This document shows positions 1-7,164 of a stretch of 53,368 bases of DNA, one piece after another. The stretch covers positions 1 to 53,368 of the forward strand of contig WTFZ01000036.1 of NCBI GenBank assembly GCA_011523835.1. Direction: 5' to 3'. The DNA comes from Synechococcus sp. CO36386bin_29 (GTDB lineage Bacteria > Cyanobacteriota > Cyanobacteriia > PCC-6307 > Cyanobiaceae). Positions within the stretch are counted from its first letter, which is position 1, and each line of letters starts with the position of its first letter. A model generated the notes under the pieces. The model worked only from the letters and a program-made list of their open reading frames with translations. It ran no database searches and was not told the DNA's origin. The translations under genes were made by a program, and so were the position numbers.

Positions 1-265
1 GGAACGGCAATTGATGACGCTCTGCAAAACGCCTGTGGCTGACTGCATCGTCTCCACTCACTCCCCACACTTCAGCTCCCAGCGCTGTGAGGTTGGCGTG
101 GTTGTCCCTGAACGTGCAGGCTTCCGCTGTACAGCCAGGAGTGTCGTCCTTCGGGTAGAAGAACAGCACAAGAATCCGATTGCTCACATCCTCCAGACGG
201 CGCATCTGACCGTTCTGATCTTCGAGAGCAAAGCCCGGGGCCACATCGCCGGTCTGCAGAGCCAT
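1..265 (-). CDS. bcp: Peroxiredoxin of the BCP/PrxQ type (partial, N-terminal part)
   Basis: Thiol peroxidase that reduces hydrogen peroxide and organic hydroperoxides with electrons from thioredoxin. The reading frame starts with ATG at 265 and runs off the left edge, so only about 88 N-terminal residues are visible. They contain the peroxiredoxin signature FYPKDDTPGCTAEACTF, with the peroxidatic cysteine near residue 45 and a second cysteine five residues later, the C-x4-C pattern typical of atypical 2-Cys PrxQ/BCP enzymes. The following VWGVSGDDAVSHRRF stretch also fits the family. It is divergent from the exonuclease gene that begins at 349. Function is clear from the motif; the C-terminus cannot be judged. 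Confidence 0.93.
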   Translation of the reverse strand, partial: MALQTGDVAPGFALEDQNGQMRRLEDVSNRILVLFFYPKDDTPGCTAEACTFRDNHANLTALGAEVWGVSGDDAVSHRRFAERHQLPF

Positions 266-348
266 GAATTTTCAGCACTTAAATCACCCTAGGAAGCTGG
301 GGTTGATGGCGAGAGAATGAATCCGTTGAGATCTGATGACCCCCTCCC

Positions 349-1167
349 ATGACTGACAGCGCCCCGATGTCCGGTCAATTGGATCTGCTGCAGGGGTTTC
401 AAGAGCAGTCCCCGCCTTCGCGCTCGATCGAGCAGCCGTCCGTCGCCGCTTCACCTCCAGAGGTGCCGCCATCCCGTCTGCTGATCGTTGACACGGAAAC
501 GACAGGACTGGATGCCGAGTGTGATCAGTGCCTCGAACTCGGCGCCATCCTTTTTTCCATCCCCCATCGTCAGGTTCTGGCTCAGATGTCCTGTCTGCTG
601 CCGGTTGATCGCAATCCCGCTGAGGCGATCAACCGGATCCCTGCGGAGGTGAGTCGTCTTGATCAGCCCTGGGGTGAGGGGCTGGTCTGGTTTGAGCACA
701 TGATGGCGAGCGCCGATTACCTCGTGGCACATAACGCAGCCTTTGATCGGCAGTGGTTCGGTCTCGGGTCGTTGCCACAGGCAACACGTCCCTGGCTTTG
801 CACCCTTGAAGATGTCCGTTGGCCCGAAGAGCGCAATCTCAGAGCCAGGCCTTCGGTGATCGACCTTGCTCTGGCCTATGGAATTCCTGTGTGGTCAGCG
901 CATCGGGCTCTCACCGATTGCATCTATCTGGCTGAGGTGTTTCAACGCTGCGAGGACCTCGAACGCCTGATCGCCCATGCGCTGGAGCCGCGCCGACTCG
1001 TGCGCGCTCAGGTGTCCTATGACCAGCGCCACCTGGCCCGAGATGCTGGGTTCCGCTGGAATGATCCCGTTAAGGGTGCCTGGGCCAGGCGGCTTTCGGA
1101 GCGAGAAGAGCAGGAGCTCCCCTTCAGCGTGGTGCCGGTGGAGGCTGCGTTGCCCCAGGCATCCTGA
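349..1167 (+). CDS. DnaQ-like DEDDh 3'-5' exonuclease with C-terminal extension
   Basis: Predicted 272-residue 3'-5' exonuclease of the DnaQ/RNase T superfamily. Exo I motif VDTETTG lies at about residues 48-54 (the DxE metal ligands), Exo II is around VAHNAAFD, and the Exo III region HRALTDC supplies the catalytic His and last Asp, so all DEDDh residues are present. The first 40 residues are Pro/Ser-rich and probably disordered. The last 60 residues contain YDQRHLARDAGFRWNDP, which resembles the short DUF5710-like module rather than a PolC or UvrC partner domain. It is not obviously the polymerase III epsilon subunit, although dnaE lies in the same window. The substrate is unknown; a repair or nucleic-acid turnover role is an inference. 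Confidence 0.85.
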   Translation: MTDSAPMSGQLDLLQGFQEQSPPSRSIEQPSVAASPPEVPPSRLLIVDTETTGLDAECDQCLELGAILFSIPHRQVLAQMSCLLPVDRNPAEAINRIPAEVSRLDQPWGEGLVWFEHMMASADYLVAHNAAFDRQWFGLGSLPQATRPWLCTLEDVRWPEERNLRARPSVIDLALAYGIPVWSAHRALTDCIYLAEVFQRCEDLERLIAHALEPRRLVRAQVSYDQRHLARDAGFRWNDPVKGAWARRLSEREEQELPFSVVPVEAALPQAS

Positions 1168-1238
1168 TTTGCTTCAGCAGTCCGAAGCCTCACGGGTTGT
1201 TTGCGGGGAGGTTTCGTTGCCTCGGCCACCCTGATGGC

Positions 1239-1544
1239 ATGAACGTGTCGACGCAACGCCACTCCGTACGTTTACGCCTGCAGCGATGGCAGCAGGTCCG
1301 AACCTGGGCGCGTCTGATTCGGGAAGCGGAATGCCTCTGGCACGTGGACGTTCGCGAGCTGAAACGTCTTGGAGCACTTGAATTATCCCAGTTACTGAAT
1401 GAAGTTCCGTCCTGTCAGCGAAGTCGCGTGAATCGTTGGCTCACCCGCTACAGCGTTTCGACCCGTCTTCCTTTCGAGACTGTTGCCACCCGGTCGCGAT
1501 CTTGCAGTTCGCCTGACACCAAAGATGAATTTTATCGGCCCTGA
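1239..1544 (+). CDS. Small basic hypothetical protein
   Basis: A 101-residue Arg- and Trp-rich protein starting at the ATG at 1239. An upstream in-frame start at 1197 would add 14 residues lacking any recognisable feature, so the shorter form is preferred. It has no signal peptide or membrane segment. The central part (RLRLQRWQQVRTWARLI and ELSQLLNEVPSCQRSRVNRWL) looks alpha-helical, and the tail after residue 80 is Ser/Arg-rich and probably disordered. I do not recognise a family. It lies between the exonuclease gene and the phosphate-regulated pstS promoter. It may be a lineage-restricted marine cyanobacterial protein; coding status is likely but not certain. Confidence 0.5.
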   Translation: MNVSTQRHSVRLRLQRWQQVRTWARLIREAECLWHVDVRELKRLGALELSQLLNEVPSCQRSRVNRWLTRYSVSTRLPFETVATRSRSCSSPDTKDEFYRP

Positions 1545-1561
1545 GCAGATTTTATATCTCC

Positions 1562-1602
1562 CTTAACCTACTGCTAACGACCAAATCAGTCTCGGTTAGC
1601 TA
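1562..1602 (+). promoter_or_regulatory. Putative Pho box upstream of pstS
   Basis: Four 8-base units spaced exactly 11 bases apart: CTTAACCT (1562), GCTAACGA (1573), AATCAGTC (1584) and GTTAGCTA (1595). The first matches the cyanobacterial Pho-box unit PyTTAAPyPy(T/A) fully; the second and fourth match partly and the third poorly. The array ends 32 bases before the pstS ATG, where a PhoB/SphR-type activator would bind. Binding itself is inferred. Confidence 0.55.
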
Positions 1603-1634
1603 CTCCTAAGACGCCGATTTCTTCCAGGCTTCCT

Positions 1635-2615
1635 ATGAGCTTCGCTAAGAAGGCTCTTATCATTTCCTCCTTACTGGCTTTTGGAGCTGGCGTTTCCGCT
1701 TCTGCCGCTGATCGTCTCAATGCTGCCGGCGCGTCGTTCCCCGCCAAGATCTATCAGCGCTGGTTCGCAGAACTTGCTAAGGCTGGTGGTCCTCAGGTGA
1801 ACTACCAGGCCGTTGGATCCGGTTCCGGTCGTAAGGCTTTCATCGACCAGACCGTGAACTTCGGTGCTTCTGACGATCCGATGAAGCCCAAGGACATGGC
1901 CAAAGTCAAGCGCGGAGTTGTGCAGATCCCCATGGTGGGCGGCACCATCGCCTTCGGTTACAACAAGCCCGGCTGCAACCTCAAGCTGACTCAGAAGCAG
2001 GCTGTGCAGGTGGCGATCGGCAAGATCACCAACTGGAAGGAGCTTGGCTGCGCTCCTGGCAACATCACCTGGGTGCACCGTTCCGACGGCTCCGGCACCA
2101 CCAAGGCATTCACCAACTCCATGCAGGCCTTCTCCTCTGAGTGGACCCTGGGCACTGGTAAGTCCGTTAAGTGGCCCGGCAAGAACGCTGTAGGCGCCAA
2201 GGGCAACCCCGGCGTTGCTGGCACCATTCAGAACAAAGTTGGCGCCATCGGTTACGTCAACCAGTCCTACATCAAGGGCAATGTTGTTGCCGCTGCTCTC
2301 CAGAACAAGTCTGGTGAGTTCCTCAAGCCTTCTGTGCAGGCCGGTGCCACCGCACTGAACGGCATCAAGCTGGATTCCAACCTGGCAGGCAAGAACCCCA
2401 ACCCTTCCGCCAAGGGTGCTTATCCCATCGCCACCCTCACCTGGGTGCTGGCCTACAAGACCGGCAATGGCAAGAACGCTGATGTTGTCAAGGAAGCCTT
2501 CAACTTCATGCTGAGCGACAAGGCTCAGAACCAGGCACCCAAGCTGGGTTTCGTTCCTCTGAAGGGGGCCATCCTCAGCAAGGCCAAGGCTGCTGTGAAC
2601 AAGATCGGCAAGTGA
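1635..2615 (+). CDS. pstS: Phosphate ABC transporter substrate-binding protein PstS
   Basis: Periplasmic phosphate-binding protein (326 aa) that delivers inorganic phosphate to the PstCAB importer. A Sec signal peptide covers about residues 1-24, with a KK n-region, a hydrophobic core and an ASA-A cleavage site. Phosphate-binding loops typical of PstS are visible: GASFP near the mature N-terminus, GSGSGR around residue 63, GASDDPM, and DGSGTTKAFT. The C-terminal LGFVPLKG is also typical. No pstC, pstA or pstB follows, so this is a stand-alone copy, as is common in marine picocyanobacteria that keep several pstS paralogues. It is preceded by a Pho-box-like array and followed by a terminator, then by the CRP-type regulator gene, the pstS-ptrA order of marine Synechococcus. 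Induction under phosphate stress is expected. Confidence 0.96.
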   Translation: MSFAKKALIISSLLAFGAGVSASAADRLNAAGASFPAKIYQRWFAELAKAGGPQVNYQAVGSGSGRKAFIDQTVNFGASDDPMKPKDMAKVKRGVVQIPMVGGTIAFGYNKPGCNLKLTQKQAVQVAIGKITNWKELGCAPGNITWVHRSDGSGTTKAFTNSMQAFSSEWTLGTGKSVKWPGKNAVGAKGNPGVAGTIQNKVGAIGYVNQSYIKGNVVAAALQNKSGEFLKPSVQAGATALNGIKLDSNLAGKNPNPSAKGAYPIATLTWVLAYKTGNGKNADVVKEAFNFMLSDKAQNQAPKLGFVPLKGAILSKAKAAVNKIGK

Positions 2616-2649
2616 TTCCCTGAATCACTGTCACTGATTCGATTAACGA

Positions 2650-2672
2650 GGAGGGGGCAACCCCTCCTTTTT
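2650..2672 (+). terminator. Rho-independent terminator after pstS
   Basis: Perfect 7-bp stem GGAGGGG/CCCCTCC (2650-2656 with 2661-2667), a GCAA tetraloop and a run of five T residues. It lies 35 bases after the pstS stop codon and separates pstS from the downstream regulator gene. Confidence 0.9.
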
Positions 2673-2786
2673 ATGTTTCCTTTGTCTTTCCGAACTTTTA
2701 GGGGAGTCTTAAAGCACTTATCCCCATCCCTTTGCCCGCAGGGGATGTTGTGCTCCATACACTTCGCTGTATCGAGAGCTTCAGCC

Positions 2787-3419
2787 ATGGTCTCTTCTCC
2801 TCAGTCCGTTTCCAGCCGTCGAGAAGGGTTCCGAGAGCTTCTGGAAAACAGTTTTCAGAAGCGCAATCTTGTGCACCTTTCAGCTGGAAGTGTTGTGCCG
2901 TTGCTGAAAAACAGCATCTGGCTTGTGGTGAGAGGCATGGTGAAGTTGGGGGCGGTTTCGGTTCATGGTGACGAGCTGCTTCTCGGGCTTGCTGGTCCAA
3001 ACGAACCGTTTGGAGAGCCTCTGAGCACGGTGGAAGCCTATGAAGCAGTGACACTGACCGACTGTGATCTCCTCTGTGTGACTCTTGCAGAGGTGCATGA
3101 AACACCGGAATTGGCCAGGGAACTTCTTGACGCTGTCGTTCTTCGCTATCGCCAATCGGAATATCTTCTCTCGCTCCTTGGTTTGCGTCGTGTTGAGGAG
3201 CGCGTTCGGGGTTTTCTTGAGCTATTGGCCCAGGATTACGGTGTGCCTTGTGATCAAGGGTTGCGTCTGAATCTTCGTCTGACCCATCAGGAAATGGCGA
3301 GCGCTTTGAGTACCACAAGAGTGACAGTGACCCGTGTGATCGGTCTCCTCAGGGACGAGGGCTGGCTCAAGATTGATTCCCAGCGTCATCTCGTGATCAC
3401 CCACCTTCCCAAGAAATAA
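2787..3419 (+). CDS. ptrA: CRP/FNR-family transcriptional regulator, PtrA-like
   Basis: A 210-residue transcription factor. Residues 1-115 form the cyclic-nucleotide-binding-type beta barrel (LVHLSAGSVVPLL, SIWLVVRGMVKLG, EPFGEPLS). A dimerisation helix follows, then the C-terminal winged helix-turn-helix LTHQEMASALSTTRVTVTRV. The frame is open from 2673, but that start would overlap the pstS terminator, so the ATG at 2787 is chosen. Its position directly after pstS matches PtrA of marine Synechococcus, reported as a second-tier regulator of the phosphate-stress response. No Cys cluster of the FNR type is present, and the cAMP-binding residues are not obviously conserved. It lies 59 bases upstream of a seven-gene run on the same strand, which it could also control. 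Confidence 0.88.
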   Translation: MVSSPQSVSSRREGFRELLENSFQKRNLVHLSAGSVVPLLKNSIWLVVRGMVKLGAVSVHGDELLLGLAGPNEPFGEPLSTVEAYEAVTLTDCDLLCVTLAEVHETPELARELLDAVVLRYRQSEYLLSLLGLRRVEERVRGFLELLAQDYGVPCDQGLRLNLRLTHQEMASALSTTRVTVTRVIGLLRDEGWLKIDSQRHLVITHLPKK

Positions 3420-3443
3420 TTCAACGGGATTGTCAGCCCCTGA

Positions 3444-3460
3444 CTGTCTCCCTAAGACAG
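3444..3460. promoter_or_regulatory. Inverted repeat between ptrA and the redox gene run
   Basis: CTGTCT-ccCta-AGACAG, a perfect 6-bp inverted repeat with a 5-base centre, sits in the 59-base gap between ptrA and the next gene, 18 bases before its GTG. Its size resembles a dimeric CRP-family operator, though it is not the TGTGA-N6-TCACA consensus. It could equally be a weak hairpin. No T-run follows, so it is not a terminator. Confidence 0.35.
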
Positions 3461-3478
3461 ATTGGATGGCTGAGGTTT

Positions 3479-3745
3479 GTGACTGATTCGTCTTTTCCAC
3501 TGGTGACGACGCTGTTGCACGGTGTTCAGGGGTACTGGATTGCAGGGTTGGTTTTTGCTGTTGTCTTTTCACTCTTTGGTGTGCAGGCGGTTGATTCCTC
3601 TGCAAAAGGATGGAGTCACCCGTTGTTCCGTTTGGTGATCATCCCTGGAGTGTCACTGTTCTGGCCGCTTCTGCTTGTGCGCTGGGTGCGTCGTCAGGGA
3701 CCACCGAGGGAGCGCAATGCCCATCGCCTTGCTCTGAGGCCATGA
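3479..3745 (+). CDS. Small two-helix membrane protein, first gene of redox cluster
   Basis: An 88-residue membrane protein with a GTG start at 3479. Two hydrophobic segments are seen, about residues 19-38 (WIAGLVFAVVFSLFGVQ) and 52-70 (RLVIIPGVSLFWPLLLVRW), joined by a short polar loop. The tail is basic and Arg/His-rich. I do not recognise a named family. Its stop overlaps the next start as ATGA (3742-3745), which indicates translational coupling, so it is probably a subunit of the same membrane assembly as the Rieske/ferric-reductase-like protein two genes downstream. No catalytic residues are apparent; an accessory or assembly role is inferred from context only. Confidence 0.7.
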   Translation: MTDSSFPLVTTLLHGVQGYWIAGLVFAVVFSLFGVQAVDSSAKGWSHPLFRLVIIPGVSLFWPLLLVRWVRRQGPPRERNAHRLALRP

Positions 3746-4254
3746 TCCGGTCCCATCGCATCACGCACAGACGGTTGTTTCCGCTGATCGCGGTCCTCGC
3801 TCTTCTGTTGTCGGTCTTGGCGCTTTCTCTCCGTCCGGCTGTCCCTGTGTCGTCCTCTGCATCGGCTCCCCTGTTTCAAACGCTTGGATTTGCAGGTGAA
3901 GCCCTCTCCGCTTCCAGAAGCGTGCGGGTCAAGGTCAATGGAACCCCTGTCCGGCTGGCCTATCGGCTCTCACGCTCTCAACAGCCAACGCTTCTGATTG
4001 AGCCGCAAAGGATCATGCCCGAAGCGCAGGTTCAGGTTCTTTGGACCCCGGGCCAGGTTTCAGAGGCAATCATCCCTTCCATTCAATTTCTCGGTCAGCT
4101 TTCCGGCGCCTCGTCCCTGGTCTTGTCACTGCCCACCGAGTTCTCGCCTGATCGTCCGGGACAGCTTGTGTTCCAAAGCCTTCCCCTGGCCAAAACTCTT
4201 GGAACAGTTGATCTGGCAGACCTTTCATCCACGTTGTTTCAGGAGGTTCGCTGA
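3742..4254 (+). CDS. Membrane-anchored extracytoplasmic protein of redox cluster
   Basis: A 170-residue protein with an Arg/His-rich N-terminus, one strongly hydrophobic segment at about residues 13-30 (PLIAVLALLLSVLALSL) and a soluble remainder predicted outside the cytoplasm. The hydrophobic segment may be an uncleaved anchor. The soluble part is beta-rich (SVRVKVNGTPVRLAYRL, SLVLSLPTEF) and has no cysteines, so it is unlikely to carry a covalent cofactor. The start is set by the ATGA overlap with the upstream gene. AGGAGG at 4241-4246, inside its 3' end, serves as the ribosome-binding site of the next gene. No family is recognised. By position it is probably a structural or sensing subunit of the redox complex. 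Confidence 0.72.
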   Translation: MIRSHRITHRRLFPLIAVLALLLSVLALSLRPAVPVSSSASAPLFQTLGFAGEALSASRSVRVKVNGTPVRLAYRLSRSQQPTLLIEPQRIMPEAQVQVLWTPGQVSEAIIPSIQFLGQLSGASSLVLSLPTEFSPDRPGQLVFQSLPLAKTLGTVDLADLSSTLFQEVR

Positions 4255-4256
4255 TC

Positions 4257-5366
4257 ATGGGCCACCCGTATCAAGCCGTTCAGTGGACCCGCAAGAAACT
4301 GATCTACGACGGAATTCTTCTGGCTCTGGTGATGGGCTATCTGGTGGTTTTCACCCAGGTCACCTACGCCTTGAACCGAGCTGTCGGTTCCGTTGCTGAA
4401 TGGCAAGGGGTTGAAATCAGGGCTTATGGAAGCGCGGCTTTCATCCTTCTCAGCATCATCCTCTGTATCGGTCCCCTCAGTCGTCTGAACAAGCGCTTTC
4501 ACGTGCTGCTGTTCAATCGGCGCCACATGGGGGTTCTTGCTTTCCTGCTTGCACTGTTCCACGTGCATGGCTTTCGCTTTCCATCGCAGCCCTTCGCAGC
4601 GCTTGGACTGACCGTTCCCAGACTTCCATTTCAGTTTTTCGGTGCTCTTCCCTGGTACAACGATTTCGGCGATATCGATCCCATCGTTTCCCTTTTCGTG
4701 GGGAATCGCCATTTCGACAGTGTCACCTTTTTTCCCTTTGAGCTTCTCGGTCTCGGGGCTCTCCTGGTGATGTTCGTGATGGCGGCGACCAGCCATGACT
4801 TCTGGCTTGTGAATCTCACCCCTCCGATCTGGAAGGGAATTCATATGGCTGTCTACGTCGCTTATGCACTGCTTATCGGCCATATTCTTCTGGGTCCTCT
4901 GCAGACCAACCGTGACCCTTGGCTTACGGCTCTGGCTCTGGTGTCATTCGTCTGTGTGATCGGGCTGCATCTGATCAGTGGCTGGCGGGAACGCAAAGCT
5001 GATCGTCCGCTGGCCTCCAATTCGGAACCTCTCGCCATCGAGGGGTATGTGGATGTGATGGCCCTGGAGGATCTTGACGATGGGTTCGGAACTCCCGTTG
5101 TCATCCGTGGTGAGCGGGTTGCCCTGTTTCGTCAGGGTGATGCGGTGTATGCCCTCAGCAATGTCTGCGCCCATCAGAACGGCCCTCTGGCTGATGGGCG
5201 TCTCAGCCATGGTTGTGTGGTTTGCCCCTGGCATGGCTGGGAGTACCGGATCGAAACCGGTGTCTCTCCACCGCCTTTTGAAGAGCGTGTCCCGGTGTTT
5301 CCTGTTCGGATTCAAGAGGGTCGTGTGTATGTGGCGCTGCAGCCCGTTCTCAACGCCGTGAGCTGA
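4257..5366 (+). CDS. Ferric-reductase-like diheme membrane domain fused to a Rieske [2Fe-2S] domain
   Basis: A 369-residue fusion. The N-terminal 245 residues hold six hydrophobic helices of the ferric-reductase-like/MsrQ/NOX transmembrane type. Histidines that could ligate two b hemes are in helix 3 (the pattern HMGVLAFLLALFHVH gives HX13H) and helix 5 (HMAVYVAYALLIGH, HX12H). The usual FAD/NAD(P)H module is absent. Instead, residues 255-369 are a Rieske domain with CAH-x16-CPWH, typical of soluble Rieske ferredoxins and oxygenases rather than cytochrome b6f. With six helices the Rieske domain should face the cytoplasm, so electrons could pass between a cytoplasmic donor and an extracytoplasmic acceptor through two hemes. 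Electron direction and partner are unknown. It is the core of the four-gene cluster 3479-6133. Confidence 0.85.
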   Translation: MGHPYQAVQWTRKKLIYDGILLALVMGYLVVFTQVTYALNRAVGSVAEWQGVEIRAYGSAAFILLSIILCIGPLSRLNKRFHVLLFNRRHMGVLAFLLALFHVHGFRFPSQPFAALGLTVPRLPFQFFGALPWYNDFGDIDPIVSLFVGNRHFDSVTFFPFELLGLGALLVMFVMAATSHDFWLVNLTPPIWKGIHMAVYVAYALLIGHILLGPLQTNRDPWLTALALVSFVCVIGLHLISGWRERKADRPLASNSEPLAIEGYVDVMALEDLDDGFGTPVVIRGERVALFRQGDAVYALSNVCAHQNGPLADGRLSHGCVVCPWHGWEYRIETGVSPPPFEERVPVFPVRIQEGRVYVALQPVLNAVS

Positions 5367-5374
5367 TTCCTTTC

Positions 5375-6133
5375 ATGTCCCAGCGCAATACCCCTTTCTT
5401 TGTTCACTACCTGCCTCTGCCGCCTGAGCTGCGTGCTTTTGTGATCTGGCTGGTATTCGGACTCAGCGTTCTCACATTGATCCTCTCGATTGTGGTTCCA
5501 GCTCTCCAGAACCAGTTCGGTCCTGGCTGGAGGCAACCAACCCGGGAGATCAGCGGACTGCTCCTCGATGGTCCTGGGGCACCACAACTTTTGATTCCCA
5601 GGCCTGATGGTGCTGGTGAGTCCGCCTATTCCAGGGTTCTCCTCGCCAGTACCCGTAAGCTTTCTCCTCCAGCTTCAGTTCTTGACAAGTCCGGTGCATG
5701 GGTCACCCTTCGCGGCGCCCTGTTTTCCAACGGCAGCCTGACAGTGATGAACACCAATCGTGCCACTGTTCTCGATGAACCCCTCTCGAACCAACCGGTT
5801 CCCACCGAACCGAATGTTCTGGGAAAATTCACGCTCAGAGGTGAAATCATCGATGCCAAATGTTTTTCCGGTGTGATGAAACCCGGTGCAGGCAAGACCC
5901 ATCTCGGCTGTGCTGTGCGTTGCATCAGTGGTGGAGTGCCTGCGATGTTCCATACACGCAATGCGCAAGGTCAGGAACTCGATCTTCTGCTTGTTGATGA
6001 GAAAGGCAACGCGGTCAACGACAGGGTGCTTGATCGTGTCGCATTGCCTCTGGAGATCCGCGGTGAAGTGCTGAAGTTGAATGATCTTTTGCTTCTCCGT
6101 GCCGATCCTTCTGGATACCGCACTCTCCTCTGA
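5375..6133 (+). CDS. Membrane-anchored protein with conserved Cys/His motif, redox cluster
   Basis: A 252-residue protein with one transmembrane helix at about residues 22-43 and a large soluble domain predicted extracytoplasmic. The striking part is residues 157-191: GEIIDAKCFSGVMKPG followed by THLGCAVRCISGG. It places Cys163, His176, Cys179 and Cys183 close together with many glycines, which looks like a metal-binding or redox-active site. I recall similar motifs in uncharacterised bacterial proteins but no established function. The gene follows the Rieske/ferric-reductase-like gene after 8 bases and should belong to the same complex, perhaps as the extracytoplasmic electron acceptor or metal-handling subunit. 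That role is an inference. Confidence 0.75.
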   Translation: MSQRNTPFFVHYLPLPPELRAFVIWLVFGLSVLTLILSIVVPALQNQFGPGWRQPTREISGLLLDGPGAPQLLIPRPDGAGESAYSRVLLASTRKLSPPASVLDKSGAWVTLRGALFSNGSLTVMNTNRATVLDEPLSNQPVPTEPNVLGKFTLRGEIIDAKCFSGVMKPGAGKTHLGCAVRCISGGVPAMFHTRNAQGQELDLLLVDEKGNAVNDRVLDRVALPLEIRGEVLKLNDLLLLRADPSGYRTLL

Positions 6134-6165
6134 ACAGGTCTGTTCTCTTTTTGCCGATCGAGTCC

Positions 6166-7164
6166 ATGCTTTCTCCCCAGCTCGAGGTTCTGTTCTCGCG
6201 ATCTCTGGCGTCACTTCGCCCGGTCATTGTCTCGTTCCTGATTGTCCATGCCATGAGTCTCAGTGGTGGACTCGATCAGGCCTTGTCGCCGTGCAACGTG
6301 CTTTTGGTGGGCAATTTCTGCGCCGCGATGCTGGTGCTGACATTGTTCAAGCCAGCCTCCATTCTCAGGGAAATCTCTGAGCTTCCGTTGCCGATCAAAG
6401 GGCTGATGCTCCTCGATGGTGCTCTGACGGCACTTATTTCGGCATTGATTTTTACAGGTCTCGAGTACACCACTGCCAGTAACGCCATTCTCATCGGCAG
6501 GATGGCTCCTGTTCTTTACGCCTTGATTGGTGCTCTTGCCCTGGGGACAGTTTTGTCCAGGCCTGTGTGGATCGGCAATGGTTTCATCATTGTCGGCGTG
6601 TTGATGATTGTGCTGTTCAGTACCGGTGGCAATGTGAATAAGGGTGATGCGATGATGATTGCCTCGACATTCGTGTTTTCGATCGTTTCAATCATCGGGA
6701 AAAAGCTTGTCGCAAGAAAAATCTCCATGCCTGTATTGCTGTTTGCCAGGAATCTTTCAGGCAGTGTGATTTTCTTCTTTGTCGCGATGTATCTGTTCGG
6801 TGTTCATCACTTCGCCGACGTATTCGCTGGCTCTTTGTGGATGGTGATGCTGGTCTATGCCGGCCTGATCATCGTTGTATCCCAGTGGCTTTGGTACAAG
6901 GCTTCCGGAGAGTTGAACTCCGTAAGCATGGGGCGGTGGGCGTCTCCTGCGCCATTGGTTGGCCTCACGTTTGCGTACTTTGTCAACAACAATGTTCCTG
7001 ACAGTAAGCAGCTGATTGCCGCCGTTGTGATTCTTGTGGGGATTGCCATCACCACCTTCGGTAAACCGGCTCCAGCTCCGCAGGTTGTCGAAGACAAGCG
7101 TGAAAGCAACAACAAAACTGATCTGTTGATGCAGGGAGACAATGTTGTCTCACCGTCGGTATGA
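6166..7164 (+). CDS. EamA/DMT-superfamily transporter
   Basis: A 332-residue polytopic membrane protein with about ten hydrophobic helices arranged as two EamA repeats (for example AALALG-type loops near ALIGALALGTVLSRPVWIG and VVILVGIAITTFGKP). Members of this superfamily export amino acids, thiols, metabolites or metallophores, or move drugs. ATG 6166 is preferred over an in-frame TTG at 6151. The C-terminal 30 residues are hydrophilic and cytoplasmic. The stop overlaps the next start as ATGA (7161-7164), so it is coupled to the ATP-grasp/GNAT gene and probably moves that enzyme's product or substrate. It lies 32 bases after the redox cluster and may share its transcript. Confidence 0.87.
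   Translation: MLSPQLEVLFSRSLASLRPVIVSFLIVHAMSLSGGLDQALSPCNVLLVGNFCAAMLVLTLFKPASILREISELPLPIKGLMLLDGALTALISALIFTGLEYTTASNAILIGRMAPVLYALIGALALGTVLSRPVWIGNGFIIVGVLMIVLFSTGGNVNKGDAMMIASTFVFSIVSIIGKKLVARKISMPVLLFARNLSGSVIFFFVAMYLFGVHHFADVFAGSLWMVMLVYAGLIIVVSQWLWYKASGELNSVSMGRWASPAPLVGLTFAYFVNNNVPDSKQLIAAVVILVGIAITTFGKPAPAPQVVEDKRESNNKTDLLMQGDNVVSPSV

Noticed and set aside
2708-2724. Pho-box-like TTAA repeats upstream of ptrA
   Set aside because: CTTAAAGC and CTTATCCC are 9 bases apart, not 11, and match the consensus poorly.
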